DNA of 64,000 nucleotides, taken from contig NZ_PTXL01000009.1 of assembly GCF_004343775.1 (NCBI RefSeq), positions 310,001 through 374,000 on the forward strand, read 5' to 3'. Source of the stretch: Burkholderia sp. SRS-46 (GTDB lineage Bacteria; Pseudomonadota; Gammaproteobacteria; Burkholderiales; Burkholderiaceae). Shown here piece after piece: positions 31,783-40,490 of the stretch. Below the pieces are notes generated by a model, which saw only the letters and a program-made list of their open reading frames with translations, had not been told where the DNA came from and searched no databases. Position numbers and translations under genes: made by a program. Every line of letters starts with the position of its first letter. Within the stretch, counting starts at the first letter, position 1.

Positions 31783-34122
31783 ATGACCGCTTCCTTGACC
31801 CAACCGGCATTCCGTCGCCTCGGCATGAAGGCGCTGCTGGTGCAGCACGACATCGACGAGCGCACCGCCACCGGACGCGCCGCGACCGCGCTCGCCGACG
31901 AGTTGCGCGAACGGCTCGTCGACGTCGTGATCGCGACGTCCGCCGACGATGCGCGCGCGGTCGTCAACGCCGACCCGGCGATCCAGTGCCTGCTGCTGAA
32001 CTGGGAGCTCGGCGGCGACGCGACCCATGCGCAGGCGCAATCGGTGCTCGACGCGATGCGCGCACGCAATGCGACCGTGCCGGTGTTCCTGCTCGCGAGC
32101 CGCGCGAGCGCGGCCGCGGTGCCGGTCGAAGCGATGCGCAAGGCCGACGACTTCATCTGGATGCTCGAAGACACCACCGCGTTCATCGGCGGCCGCATCG
32201 TCGCGGCGATCGAGCGCTACCGCGAAACCGTGCTGCCGCCGATGTTCCGCGCGCTCGCGAAGTTCTCGCGCGTGTACGAGTATTCGTGGCACACGCCGGG
32301 CCACACGGGCGGCACCGCGTTCCTGAAATCGCCGGTCGGCCGCGCGTATTTCGAATTCTTCGGCGAGGCGCTGCTGCGCTCCGACCTGTCGATCTCGGTC
32401 GGCGAGCTCGGCTCGCTGCTCGACCACTCGGGCCCGATCGGCGAAAGCGAACGCTACGCGGCGCGCGTGTTCGGCGCGCATCGCTCGTATCACGTGACCA
32501 ACGGCTCGTCGATGTCGAACCGCGTGATCCTGATGGCGAGCGTCACGCGCAACCAGGTCGCGCTGTGCGACCGCAACTGCCACAAGTCGGCCGAGCACGC
32601 GATGACGATGTCGGGCGCGATCCCGACCTACCTCGTGCCGTCGCGCAACCATTACGGGATCATCGGGCCGATCATGCCCGAGCGCCTGACCGCCGCCGCC
32701 GTGCGGCTGTCGATCGAGCACAATCCGCTCGTGAAGGGCCGCGACGGCATCGATCCGACGCCGGTACACGCGCTGATCACGAACTCGACGTACGACGGCC
32801 TCTGCTACAACGTCGCGCGCCTCGAGGATCTGCTCGGCCAGAGCGTCGACCGCCTGCATTTCGACGAAGCGTGGTACGGCTACGCGCGCTTCAACCCGCT
32901 GTACCGCGACCGCCACGCGATGCACGGCGACCCCGCGCGGCACGACGCGAGCAAGCCGACCGTGTTCGCGACGCAATCGACGCACAAGCTGCTCGCCGCG
33001 CTGTCGCAGGCGTCGTTCATCCACATCCGCGACGGCCGCAACCCGATCGAGCATGCGCGCTTCAACGAGGCGTACATGATGCATGCGTCGACGTCGCCGC
33101 AGTACGCGATCATCGCGTCGAACGACGTGAGCGCCGCGATGATGGACGGCCCCGGCGGCGAAGCGCTGACCACCGATGCGATCCGCGAGGCGGTGGCGTT
33201 CCGGCAGATGCTCGGCCGCCTGCATGCGGAATGCGAGGAAAACGACGACTGGTTCTTCAACGGCTGGCAGCCCGATACGGTGGTCGACCGCAAGACAGGC
33301 CGGCGCATGCGCTTCCATGAGGCGGACGAGGCGCTGCTGGTTACCGATCCGTCGTGCTGGGTGCTGCATCCGGGCGACGTGTGGCACGGCTTCGGCGACA
33401 TCGAGGACGACTACTGCATGCTCGACCCGATCAAAGTGTCGATCGTCACGCCGGGCGTCGCGCCGAACGGCGGGCTGATGCCGGTCGGCATCCCGGCGAC
33501 GATCGTCACCGCGTATCTCGACCGGCACGGCATCGTCGTCGAGAAGACCACCGACTTCACGATCCTGTTCCTGTTCTCGCTCGGCGTGACGAAGGGCAAG
33601 TGGGGCACGCTCGTCAACACGCTGCTCGACTTCAAGCGCGACTACGACGCGAACGCGCCGCTCGAGCAGGTGCTGCCCGATCTCGTCGCGCGTTACCCGG
33701 ACCGCTATCGCAAGCTCGGCCTGCGCGACCTGTGCGACCTGATGTTCAACGCGATGAGCGACCTGAAGACCACCGAGATGATGTCGCGCGGCTTCTCGAC
33801 GCTGCCGCAGCCGGACTACAGCCCGGCGGAAGCGTTCGAGCGCCTCGTGCACAACGAGATCGAGATGCTCGAACTGTCGGAGATGGAAGGCCGCACCGTC
33901 GCGACCGGCGTCGTGCCGTACCCGCCGGGCATTCCGCTGCTGATGCCCGGCGAGAACGCGGGGCCGTCGGACGGGCCGCTGCTCGGCTACCTGAAGGCGC
34001 TCGAGCAGTTCGACCTGAGGTTCCCCGGCTTCACGCACGATACGCATGGCGTGGAGGTGGAAGATGGGGTGTATCGGATCGCATGCATCAAGCGCAAGAC
34101 GGGCGACGCCAACGTGCGGTGA
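31783..34122 (+). CDS. PLP-dependent Arg/Lys/Orn decarboxylase
   Basis: This 779-residue enzyme is of the inducible/biodegradative fold-I decarboxylase family. A receiver-like wing domain (~15-135) precedes YEYSWHTPGHTGGTAF and the PLP site TQSTHKLLAALSQ, with Lys402 as the Schiff-base lysine. LHFDEAWYGYARFNP and the C-terminal domain complete it. The length fits AdiA/CadA-like enzymes; Burkholderia homologues are usually called arginine decarboxylase. The substrate cannot be fixed by eye. The GGGGGAA ribosome site overlaps the end of the antiporter gene. CO2 release and proton use fit acid resistance or polyamine production. Confidence 0.92.
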   Translation: MTASLTQPAFRRLGMKALLVQHDIDERTATGRAATALADELRERLVDVVIATSADDARAVVNADPAIQCLLLNWELGGDATHAQAQSVLDAMRARNATVPVFLLASRASAAAVPVEAMRKADDFIWMLEDTTAFIGGRIVAAIERYRETVLPPMFRALAKFSRVYEYSWHTPGHTGGTAFLKSPVGRAYFEFFGEALLRSDLSISVGELGSLLDHSGPIGESERYAARVFGAHRSYHVTNGSSMSNRVILMASVTRNQVALCDRNCHKSAEHAMTMSGAIPTYLVPSRNHYGIIGPIMPERLTAAAVRLSIEHNPLVKGRDGIDPTPVHALITNSTYDGLCYNVARLEDLLGQSVDRLHFDEAWYGYARFNPLYRDRHAMHGDPARHDASKPTVFATQSTHKLLAALSQASFIHIRDGRNPIEHARFNEAYMMHASTSPQYAIIASNDVSAAMMDGPGGEALTTDAIREAVAFRQMLGRLHAECEENDDWFFNGWQPDTVVDRKTGRRMRFHEADEALLVTDPSCWVLHPGDVWHGFGDIEDDYCMLDPIKVSIVTPGVAPNGGLMPVGIPATIVTAYLDRHGIVVEKTTDFTILFLFSLGVTKGKWGTLVNTLLDFKRDYDANAPLEQVLPDLVARYPDRYRKLGLRDLCDLMFNAMSDLKTTEMMSRGFSTLPQPDYSPAEAFERLVHNEIEMLELSEMEGRTVATGVVPYPPGIPLLMPGENAGPSDGPLLGYLKALEQFDLRFPGFTHDTHGVEVEDGVYRIACIKRKTGDANVR

Positions 34123-34168
34123 TCGCTTGCGCGCGGGGCCCCGCCTGCGGTGACGGGGTGCCGCGCGT

Positions 34169-34195
34169 CAGCCGGCCGATCGCCTCGGCCGGCTG
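34169..34195. terminator. Bidirectional hairpin between convergent genes
   Basis: CAGCCGGCCGA (34169-34179) and TCGGCCGGCTG (34185-34195) form a perfect 11-bp stem with a 5-base loop. It lies between the convergent decarboxylase and FtrA-like genes. There is no T tract on either side, so termination is inferred from position and stem strength. Confidence 0.5.
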
Positions 34196-34264
34196 CGTGG
34201 CCTTCCGTTCAGGATGTCGAAGCGCTTCTCCACGAATCGTGCGCGCCCGCTCGGCGCCTCCCGA

Positions 34265-35233
34265 TCACCGCGCGCTTTCGCCCCGATCCATCCCGCGCCG
34301 GTAAGCGGCCGGACTCGTCGCCGCAACGCGCCGGAAGTGCCGGCGCAGCGATTCCTCCGATCCGAAGCCCGCGCACATCGCCACCTGTGCGAGCGGCAGC
34401 GCCGGATTCGCCTCGAGCAAGTCCTTCGCGACGTTCACGCGCTCGCGGATCAGCCACGCGACCGGCGACATCCCGGTTGCATCGGCGAACTGCCGCTGCA
34501 GCGTGCGGGGGCTCATCGCGGCATGCGCGGCCAGCGACGCGAGCGTATGCGGCTCGGCCGCATGCGCTCGCATCCAGTCGATCAGCCTGGCGAGCCGGTC
34601 GCTGCCGCCCGGCGCGACCGGGCGCGGCACGAACTGCGCCTGCCCGCCGTCGCGATGCGGCGGCAGCACGAGCCGCTGCGCGACCCGGTTGGCGATCGCG
34701 CCGCCGTGATCGCGGCGCACCAGATGCAGCAGCATGTCGAGCCCGGCCGCCGAGCCGGCCGACGTGACCACCTGCCCTTCGTCGACGTACAGCGCGTCCG
34801 GATTCACGCGCAACGCCGGATAGCGCGCCTGCAACCGCTCCGCGTAACGCCAGTGCGTCGTCACGGTCAGCCCGTCGAGCACGCCCGCCGCCGCGAGCAC
34901 GAACACGCCCGAGCAGATCGTGCACAGCCGCGCGCCGCGCCGGTGCGCGGCGCGCAGCTTCTTCAGCAACGGTTCGGGCGGCAGCTCGTCCGGATCCCGC
35001 CAGCCGGGAATCACGATGGTATCGGCGCGATCGAGCATCGCGAGCCGGTACGGCGCGGCAACCGTGATGCCGCCCGCCGCGCGCACCGGGCCCGGCTCGC
35101 TCGCGCACACCGCGAAGCGATACCAGTCGACGCCCAGCTCCGGGCGCTCGAGCGCGAACAGTTCGACCACGCAGCCGAATTCGAAGGTGCAGAGGCGATC
35201 GTAGGCGAGCGCGACGACGAGATGGTTTTGCAT
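34265..35233 (-). CDS. ftrA: FtrA-like (GlxA family) AraC-type regulator
   Basis: This 322-residue regulator has an N-terminal DJ-1/PfpI-like domain (~5-170). The nucleophile-elbow region reads ARLCTICSGVFVLAAAG. A C-terminal AraC double helix-turn-helix (~215-315) contains AAMSPRTLQRQFADATG and the second-helix stretch AGFGSEESLRRHFR. The overall match is to transcriptional regulator FtrA. It diverges from a rhodanese gene 113 bp away, an arrangement often seen for ftrA. The likely target is that promoter and its own. Confidence 0.87.
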   Translation of the reverse strand: MQNHLVVALAYDRLCTFEFGCVVELFALERPELGVDWYRFAVCASEPGPVRAAGGITVAAPYRLAMLDRADTIVIPGWRDPDELPPEPLLKKLRAAHRRGARLCTICSGVFVLAAAGVLDGLTVTTHWRYAERLQARYPALRVNPDALYVDEGQVVTSAGSAAGLDMLLHLVRRDHGGAIANRVAQRLVLPPHRDGGQAQFVPRPVAPGGSDRLARLIDWMRAHAAEPHTLASLAAHAAMSPRTLQRQFADATGMSPVAWLIRERVNVAKDLLEANPALPLAQVAMCAGFGSEESLRRHFRRVAATSPAAYRRGMDRGESAR

Positions 35234-35345
35234 GGCGTGATGTTACCGGAACTTGTCGATCGCGCCACTGCCGCGCCGCGTGCCGAACCGCGATACTGGC
35301 CCCATGTTCACCGTGTATCGCACGCCCCTACAGGAGATACCTCGC

Positions 35346-35765
35346 ATGTCCTACGTGACCGACGTTCCCGCCGCCGACAGCCCCGCCGCCCTCGCGCATT
35401 TCGAAGCATCGCTGCGCTTCGAGACCGATTGCTGGGACGTGCACGACGCGCTCGCATCCGGCGCGCCCGATTTCGTGCTGCTCGACGTGCGCAGCCCCGG
35501 CCAGTTCGCCGCCGGCCACGTGCCCGGCGCGCGCAACCTGCCGCACCGCAAGATCATCGCGGGCAAGCTGGCCGGCTATCCGGCGGATACGCTGTTCGTC
35601 GTCTACTGCGCCGGGCCGCACTGCAACGGTGCCGCACGCGCCGCGATCCGCCTCGCGCGGCTCGGCCGGCCGGTCAAGCTGATGATCGGCGGCCTCACCG
35701 GCTGGCTCGACGAGGGTTTCGCGCTCGGCCACGAAGTCGATCCGACGGACAGCCTGGCCGCCTGA
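35346..35765 (+). CDS. Rhodanese-like single-domain sulfurtransferase
   Basis: This 139-residue protein has LLDVRSPGQFAAGHVPGARN (CH2A-like motif) and an active-site loop CAGPHCNGAARAAIRLA containing the persulfide Cys. A strong CAGGAGAT ribosome site supports the ATG at 35346; the frame opens further upstream but without a ribosome site. It probably moves sulfane sulfur or detoxifies cyanide-type acceptors. It is divergent from the FtrA-like regulator, which may control it. Confidence 0.9.
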   Translation: MSYVTDVPAADSPAALAHFEASLRFETDCWDVHDALASGAPDFVLLDVRSPGQFAAGHVPGARNLPHRKIIAGKLAGYPADTLFVVYCAGPHCNGAARAAIRLARLGRPVKLMIGGLTGWLDEGFALGHEVDPTDSLAA

Positions 35766-35773
35766 TCGTCATT

Positions 35774-35825
35774 AAAAGCGCAACAATCAATTGTCTGCAC
35801 GTCAACGGGAAAAGCGCGACAATCG
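35774..35825 (+). repeat. Short direct repeat upstream of the immunity-like gene
   Basis: AAAAGCGCAACAATC (35774-35788) recurs as AAAAGCGCGACAATC (35810-35824) with one change, exactly 36 bp apart. It sits in the promoter-proximal gap before the gene at 35856. The spacing and position suggest a regulator site pair. No known motif is assigned. Confidence 0.5.
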
Positions 35826-35855
35826 GTCCCATTGCAGTCCGGATGGAGCAGCAAC

Positions 35856-36182
35856 ATGCAGACCGAAGTCCTGATTCAAGTCGCCGGCTCGGCCGCCGCG
35901 ATCGCGCTCTACTTTCTGCCGGCGATCATCGCCGACCGGCGCCGCCGCCACGACAAGCTGACGATCGCGCTGTTCAACGCGCTGTTCGCGTGGACCGGGA
36001 TCGGCTGGCTGATGACGCTCTACTGGGCCTGCCAGCCGAACCCGCACGCCGACGTCGTGCAGGACATCCTCGCGAAGCGCCGCGGCATCAGCATGCGCAC
36101 CTTCTCGACCGGCCTCGTCGAACGCGTGCAGCGCCGCGTCGCCGCCCAGGAAGAGTGGGCGCACAAGCAGGGCTGCCGCTGA
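35856..36182 (+). CDS. Superinfection immunity-like membrane protein
   Basis: This 108-residue protein has two N-terminal membrane segments (about 8-26 and 38-62). The family pattern LYFLPAIIADRRRRHDK, then ALFNALFAWTGIGWLMTLYWA, matches the Imm superinfection-exclusion family known from phage T4. A GGAG ribosome site precedes the ATG at 35856. The C-terminal half is basic and cytoplasmic. Chromosomal copies are common and their protective role is not proven; inhibition of DNA entry by phages is the known role of the T4 prototype. Confidence 0.8.
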   Translation: MQTEVLIQVAGSAAAIALYFLPAIIADRRRRHDKLTIALFNALFAWTGIGWLMTLYWACQPNPHADVVQDILAKRRGISMRTFSTGLVERVQRRVAAQEEWAHKQGCR

Positions 36183-36200
36183 GCCTCCGTTTCCCTTCCT

Positions 36201-37382
36201 TTAGCGCGCCGCCTCGAACGTCGGTATCCTGACGTTGGTCGAGGCCCGGTAGCGCCAGCGCAATGCGTCGCGCGGCGGCAAGCCGCCGGCGCGCAACAGC
36301 GCCCCCGCCGCCCCCACCGTCACCGCCCGCGCGATCCGCTCGCCGGGGCAGCCGTGCGGGCCCGCGCCGAAGCCGAATGCCGGCCCCGGCGGCCGGCCCG
36401 GCACGAAACGGTGCGGGTCGCGGTGCACCGCCGGATCGCGGTTCGCCGCCGCGAGCACGACCAGAATCGCATCGCCCGCGTCGACCGTCACGCCGGCCAG
36501 CGTCGTGCGCGCCGCGACGAAGCGCCGGGTGCTCTGCACCGGCGCGTCGAAGCGCGCGACTTCCGCGACGAACGCGTCGAGCGCCGTGTCATCGTCCGCG
36601 GGGAAATAGCCGCCGTCGGGATGGCGGCCGGGCTCGAGCCACGCGACCAGCGTATTGCCGAGCCACGCCGCCGTCGCCTCGCAGGTCTGCGACAGCAGCC
36701 CGACCAGGTTCGCGATCAGCGCGCCGCTCGCGTGCCAGCCGACGTCCCGCGCCGCGCGCTGCACCGCCGCGACGAGGCTGCTGTCATCCGCGCGCGTCGC
36801 GGCGACGAGCGTCGTCATCCGCTCGAGCAGGTGCGCCGCCGCGTCGCTCGCGCGGCCCAGTTGCACCTGAGTCGACAATGGCGACAGCGCCGCGACGAAG
36901 TCGGTCACCCACGCGGCAACGCCGTCGAGCCGCGCGTCGTCGAAGCCAAGCAGGTCGGCAACCGCGCAGACCGGCACCGTCATGCACCACGCGTCCAGCG
37001 CGTCGGGCGCGGCGTTCGCCGGCCGGCGCTGCGCGGCAAGCGCGAACGCGCGGCGGCGCAGCGCATCGGTGTCGACCGACGCAAGCGCAGCCTGCATCGC
37101 GCGCTTCGGCGCGTCGTGCCGCAGCGCGCCGTCGTTCATCCGGATCAGTTGCGCGAACAGCTCGCCCGCCGTGGTGCCGCGCAGCGCCGGCGGTACCGGG
37201 GCGTCGAGCGGCCGGACGCGGCACGCGGGGTGGCCGAGCACGGCGCTCACGCTGTCGGCGCGGCTCGCGACCCACAGGCCGAGCGCGGCATCGAACGCGA
37301 GCGGCGGCCCGTCGACGAGCGTCGCATAGTAGGGATAGGGATCGCGGTGCGTCACCGCGGCAATCGGATCGGTCGGGTTCAT
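36201..37382 (-). CDS. Cytochrome P450
   Basis: This 393-residue soluble P450 has the heme loop FGAGPHGCPG with the proximal Cys near residue 345 and a K-helix-like EVAR motif near 272. The I-helix region reads LLSQTCEATAAWL. Compared with the usual (A/G)GxxT, both the glycine and the conserved Thr appear altered, though the following Thr could compensate. That predicts unusual oxygen activation or loss of classic monooxygenase activity. No redox partner gene is adjacent. The substrate is unknown. Confidence 0.9.
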   Translation of the reverse strand: MNPTDPIAAVTHRDPYPYYATLVDGPPLAFDAALGLWVASRADSVSAVLGHPACRVRPLDAPVPPALRGTTAGELFAQLIRMNDGALRHDAPKRAMQAALASVDTDALRRRAFALAAQRRPANAAPDALDAWCMTVPVCAVADLLGFDDARLDGVAAWVTDFVAALSPLSTQVQLGRASDAAAHLLERMTTLVAATRADDSSLVAAVQRAARDVGWHASGALIANLVGLLSQTCEATAAWLGNTLVAWLEPGRHPDGGYFPADDDTALDAFVAEVARFDAPVQSTRRFVAARTTLAGVTVDAGDAILVVLAAANRDPAVHRDPHRFVPGRPPGPAFGFGAGPHGCPGERIARAVTVGAAGALLRAGGLPPRDALRWRYRASTNVRIPTFEAAR

Positions 37383-37479
37383 GCCTGCAGTATCGGCCCT
37401 GCCGTGCGCGCGATGTTTCCGACCCGCGTGAAACGTCGATGCGGCCGGCAGCCCCCCTGCCCGCCCGCCGCGCGAACCG

Positions 37480-37746
37480 CTAGGCGGCGGACCGGCAGCG
37501 ATGGGCCTGCATCCGCACGCGCACCCGCCCGGCCGAAATCGCGCGCGGCTCCGCGACGACCGTTTCGTGATGGAACATTTCCTGCCGGAAGTGCCCGCTG
37601 TCGTCGAACCACTGGCAAATCAGCCAGTCGGCCTCGTCGAAGACGACCGGCCCGGCATAAATGACCGTCATGCGCGGTCCACCGGTTTTCAGCGTCACGA
37701 CATCGCCGACGCGAAACCGGGTGCGGAGAATATCTCGGATCGTCAT
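37480..37746 (-). CDS. DUF2158 (YodC-like) small protein
   Basis: This 88-residue protein has FRVGDVVTLKTGGPRMTV, then the WLICQWFDDSG and FHHETV pattern of DUF2158/YodC. A GAGAG ribosome site lies upstream. The fold is expected to be a small SH3-like barrel. The family's function is unknown. Neighbours give no operon, with the P450 gene 97 bp downstream on the same strand. Confidence 0.82.
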   Translation of the reverse strand: MTIRDILRTRFRVGDVVTLKTGGPRMTVIYAGPVVFDEADWLICQWFDDSGHFRQEMFHHETVVAEPRAISAGRVRVRMQAHRCRSAA

Positions 37747-37864
37747 GGCTCTCTCATTACTTTTATATTGATTTTCCCGGCATCGTCGCAGCCGGCATTT
37801 TTCAGCTGCCGTGAAGATTATCAATCAGCAAAAAAACCGGCAACTCCCATGCGAGCCAAATTGC

Positions 37865-37906
37865 AAAAAAAATCCCGGAAATGCCCGCCCTGCGGGCGAT
37901 TTCCGG
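37865..37906 (-). terminator. Terminator after the isocitrate-lyase-family gene
   Basis: CCGGAAATGCCCGC (37875-37888) pairs with GCGGGCGATTTCCGG (37892-37906) with one bulge and a CCT loop. On the - strand it is followed by eight T (plus-strand A run 37865-37872). It lies downstream of the gene ending at 38079. A second perfect palindrome CCCGGAATTTTCCGGG sits at 37966-37981 in the same gap; the rest of 37747-38078 is AT-rich with no gene seen. Confidence 0.8.
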
Positions 37907-38078
37907 ATTCTTTCCGTCAAATTGATGCGACACACTTAAAAGAACCTGATCGAAAATACAGGGTACCCGGAATTTTCCGGGCGTCCGCTCCAGCGACGGT
38001 TATTTAATCGAAAGCTTCCCCGCTTGATTAACGTCAATCAAAGTTTCAGCTGGGAACGATCCCATATTATTTTTGGCG

Positions 38079-38939
38079 TCAATTTTCGAACGAGCGCAGT
38101 GAATTATTCTCCGCGGCGAACCAATGATCGAGCCGGGTGCCCGGCACGGCCGCTTTCGCGAACGTGAACGTGCCGTCCTGCACCATTTCCGTGACCCCGC
38201 GCAAGAACGCGCCCATCGCGGCCCGCGCGAGCGCGCTGCCGACGCTCACGCGCTTCACGCCGAGCGCCGCGAGCGCGTCGAGGCTGAGCAGCGGGCCCTG
38301 CAGCCCCATCACGACGTTCACCGGCGCGTCCACCGCGCGCGTGAGCGCGGCGATCTCGCCGGGATCGGTCACGCCCGGCGCGTACAGCACGTCGGCGCCG
38401 GCGTCGCGATACGCGACGAGACGCGCGATCGTGTCGGCCAGGTCGCGCCGGCCGTACAGGTAGTTCTCGCAGCGCGCGGTCAGCGTGAACGGAAACGGCA
38501 GCGCACGCGCCGCGTCGACGGCTGCCGCAATGCGCGCCACCGCGGCGTCGTGCGGATAGATCGGCGCGTCGGAGCGGCCGGTCGCATCCTCGATCGAGCC
38601 GCCGACCGCGCCGGCGCCGGCCGCGAGTTGGATCGTCTCGGCCACCGTTTGCGGGTCGTCGCCGAAGCCGTTCTCGAGATCGGCACTCACCGGCAGGCCG
38701 CCGGCCGCGACGATCTCGGCGATGTGCGCGAGCATTGCATCGCGGCCGATCGCGTTGTCGGGCAGGCCGCGCGAATGCGCGAAACCGGCGCCCGTCGTCG
38801 CGAGCGCGCGAAAGCCGGCCATCGCGAGCAGGCGCGCGGTGCCGGCGTCCCACGGATTGGGCAGGATGAACGCGCCGGGCTGCGCATGCAGCGCGCGCAA
38901 TGCGTGCGCGTGGCGGATCCGAAGGTCGGAATGGATCAT
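38079..38939 (-). CDS. Isocitrate lyase/PEP mutase superfamily enzyme
   Basis: This 286-residue TIM-barrel protein has LPNPWDAGTARLLAMAGF, SADLENGFGDDP and GGSIEDATGR, with the later RCENYLYGR. These are the metal-binding acids and substrate loop of the ICL/phosphonopyruvate hydrolase superfamily. It lacks the long isocitrate-lyase KKCGH-type loop, so 2-methylisocitrate-lyase- or oxaloacetase-like chemistry is possible but not assignable. GGAG upstream supports the ATG at 38939. An RpiR regulator lies 112 bp upstream on the same strand. Confidence 0.85.
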   Translation of the reverse strand: MIHSDLRIRHAHALRALHAQPGAFILPNPWDAGTARLLAMAGFRALATTGAGFAHSRGLPDNAIGRDAMLAHIAEIVAAGGLPVSADLENGFGDDPQTVAETIQLAAGAGAVGGSIEDATGRSDAPIYPHDAAVARIAAAVDAARALPFPFTLTARCENYLYGRRDLADTIARLVAYRDAGADVLYAPGVTDPGEIAALTRAVDAPVNVVMGLQGPLLSLDALAALGVKRVSVGSALARAAMGAFLRGVTEMVQDGTFTFAKAAVPGTRLDHWFAAENNSLRSFEN

Positions 38940-39051
38940 CGCGGGCTCCGTTGGAACGTGGAAAGCCCCAGCGTACGCGCACGGCTTGCAACGACGCTTC
39001 GCTGCGCGCTGAAATGTCGACGCACCGCGCGGCGGCGCGCGCGGCGATCCG

Positions 39052-39912
39052 TCAGACCACGTACGCGCCCTTCGCGTGCAATTCGGCTTCCGCGTGTTCG
39101 AGCGCGGCGATCGCGTCGCTGCCCTCGAGCGCGAGCAGCTGCGCGACCAGCGCCTCGGCCAGTGCATGCGCGGCGACCAGCGACGGGAAGAACGACGGAC
39201 TGTCGTGCGTGAAGATCAGCTGCGCGTCCGCATGCAGCGCGATCGGCGACACCGCGCTGTCGGTGATCGCGACGATCCGGCTGCCCTGCGCCTTCGCGGC
39301 CTGCGCGACGCGCGTCGCTTCCGCCGAATACGGCGCGAAGCTGACGATCACGGTGGCGCTGTGCTTCGCGATCGTGCGCAGCTCCATCTCGAGCGAGCCG
39401 GCGACGCCGGTGAGCAGCGACACGGTCGGCCGAAACAGCCGGTAGCCGTACACCAGCCCGAACGCAACCGGATAGCACGAGCGGAAGCCGGCGACGTGCA
39501 CGTGCGCCGCCTTGCGGATCAGCTTCGCGGCCTCGGCGAGTGCCTGCGCGTTCTGCGCGGCGGTTGCGGCGAGATTGTGCTGCTGGGCGGCGAGCAGGTC
39601 GTGCGCGAGCGATGCCTTCGCATCGGGCCGCACCAGCGAGCGCGCCCGCTGCGTGAGCGGCTCGGGGCGCGTGCGCACGCGCGCGACGCACAGGTCGCGC
39701 AACTCGTTCCAGCCGGGAAAACCGAATTGCTGCGCAAGCCGCACGAGCGACGCGGGCTGCACCTGCGCGCGCTGCGCGACCTTGCGCATCGACGACACGG
39801 CGACTTCGTCGGGATGATCGAGCAGAAAAGCCGCGCCCGCCTGGAATTGCGGGCTCAGCTCGGAAAATTGCGCCCGGATCCGGGACGCGAGTTCATCGAA
39901 ATTGGCGGCCAT
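39052..39912 (-). CDS. MurR/RpiR family transcriptional regulator
   Basis: This 286-residue protein has an N-terminal RpiR helix-turn-helix (~1-77, including SSMRKVAQRAQVQPASLVRL) and a C-terminal SIS sugar-phosphate-binding domain (~125-260, with VHVAGFRSCYP and IVAITDSAVSPIA). It lies directly upstream of the ICL-family gene on the same strand, so it may sense a metabolite that governs that gene. The ligand is unknown. Confidence 0.9.
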   Translation of the reverse strand: MAANFDELASRIRAQFSELSPQFQAGAAFLLDHPDEVAVSSMRKVAQRAQVQPASLVRLAQQFGFPGWNELRDLCVARVRTRPEPLTQRARSLVRPDAKASLAHDLLAAQQHNLAATAAQNAQALAEAAKLIRKAAHVHVAGFRSCYPVAFGLVYGYRLFRPTVSLLTGVAGSLEMELRTIAKHSATVIVSFAPYSAEATRVAQAAKAQGSRIVAITDSAVSPIALHADAQLIFTHDSPSFFPSLVAAHALAEALVAQLLALEGSDAIAALEHAEAELHAKGAYVV

Positions 39913-39967
39913 CTTGGTGAATGCGGAAACCGGTCGCCCATGGTATCACCGGCCCCGCGCGCACCGG

Positions 39968-40321
39968 TCAGCGCAGCACGTCGATCCGGTCGGCGTCGAC
40001 CTTCACGCGGCCCGACCATTTGCGCTCGAACTCGCCGGTCAGCTTCACCTCGTTGCGTTCGCCGACCGGCTGGCCGCCCGCCCACAGCTTGTCGTCGATC
40101 TCGACGCGGATCGTGCCGGTCGCGTCGGCGAACTCGTAATCCTCGCCGCCGACGTGCTTGACGATGCGCCCTTGCAGCTGCACGTGCTGATCGTCCTTGC
40201 CGTTGGCGAGCAGGTCCTTCACGGTGGTCGCCGTCACCGCGGACGGCCCCGTGTATTGCGCATGGGCGGCGGCCGGCAGCACGGCGAGCGCGATCGTCAG
40301 GAGAGTGGCCAGTTGCTTCAT
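39968..40321 (-). CDS. YgiW/YdeI-type OB-fold periplasmic stress protein
   Basis: This 117-residue secreted protein has a signal peptide (cleavage after AHA, ~residue 21) and a BOF domain with VQLQGRIVKHVGGEDYEF and the closing GRVKVDADRIDVL. The E. coli relatives YgiW and YdeI are linked to peroxide, metal or antimicrobial-peptide stress. It is a single small gene upstream of rpiR on the same strand. The next gene upstream (DJ-1-like) is 169 bp away. Confidence 0.87.
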   Translation of the reverse strand: MKQLATLLTIALAVLPAAAHAQYTGPSAVTATTVKDLLANGKDDQHVQLQGRIVKHVGGEDYEFADATGTIRVEIDDKLWAGGQPVGERNEVKLTGEFERKWSGRVKVDADRIDVLR

Positions 40322-40490
40322 GATGTCGTTCCTCTTGTTGGCATGACGCGCGTTCCCGATGAACGCGACGCCCGCAGATTACGGAACGTAAGATTAAGCA
40401 AAGCTGAAGATCGCGGCGACGTGACGCAGCGCCGCATTGGACGAGTACGAAACACCCCGATCGCACGCGCCCGGTCGCCGTCGGCGCCGC

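Noticed and set aside
30265..34047. Open frame of 1260 codons on the - strand
   Set aside because: Antisense to the antiporter and decarboxylase, both with full family motifs.
34137..34146. GCGGGGCCCCGC-type palindrome after the decarboxylase
   Set aside because: Too short to separate from GC-rich background; the nearby 11-bp hairpin is the better terminator candidate.
37966..37981. Perfect 16-bp palindrome as an operator
   Set aside because: It lies in a downstream gap near a terminator with no promoter beside it; noted only in the terminator entry.
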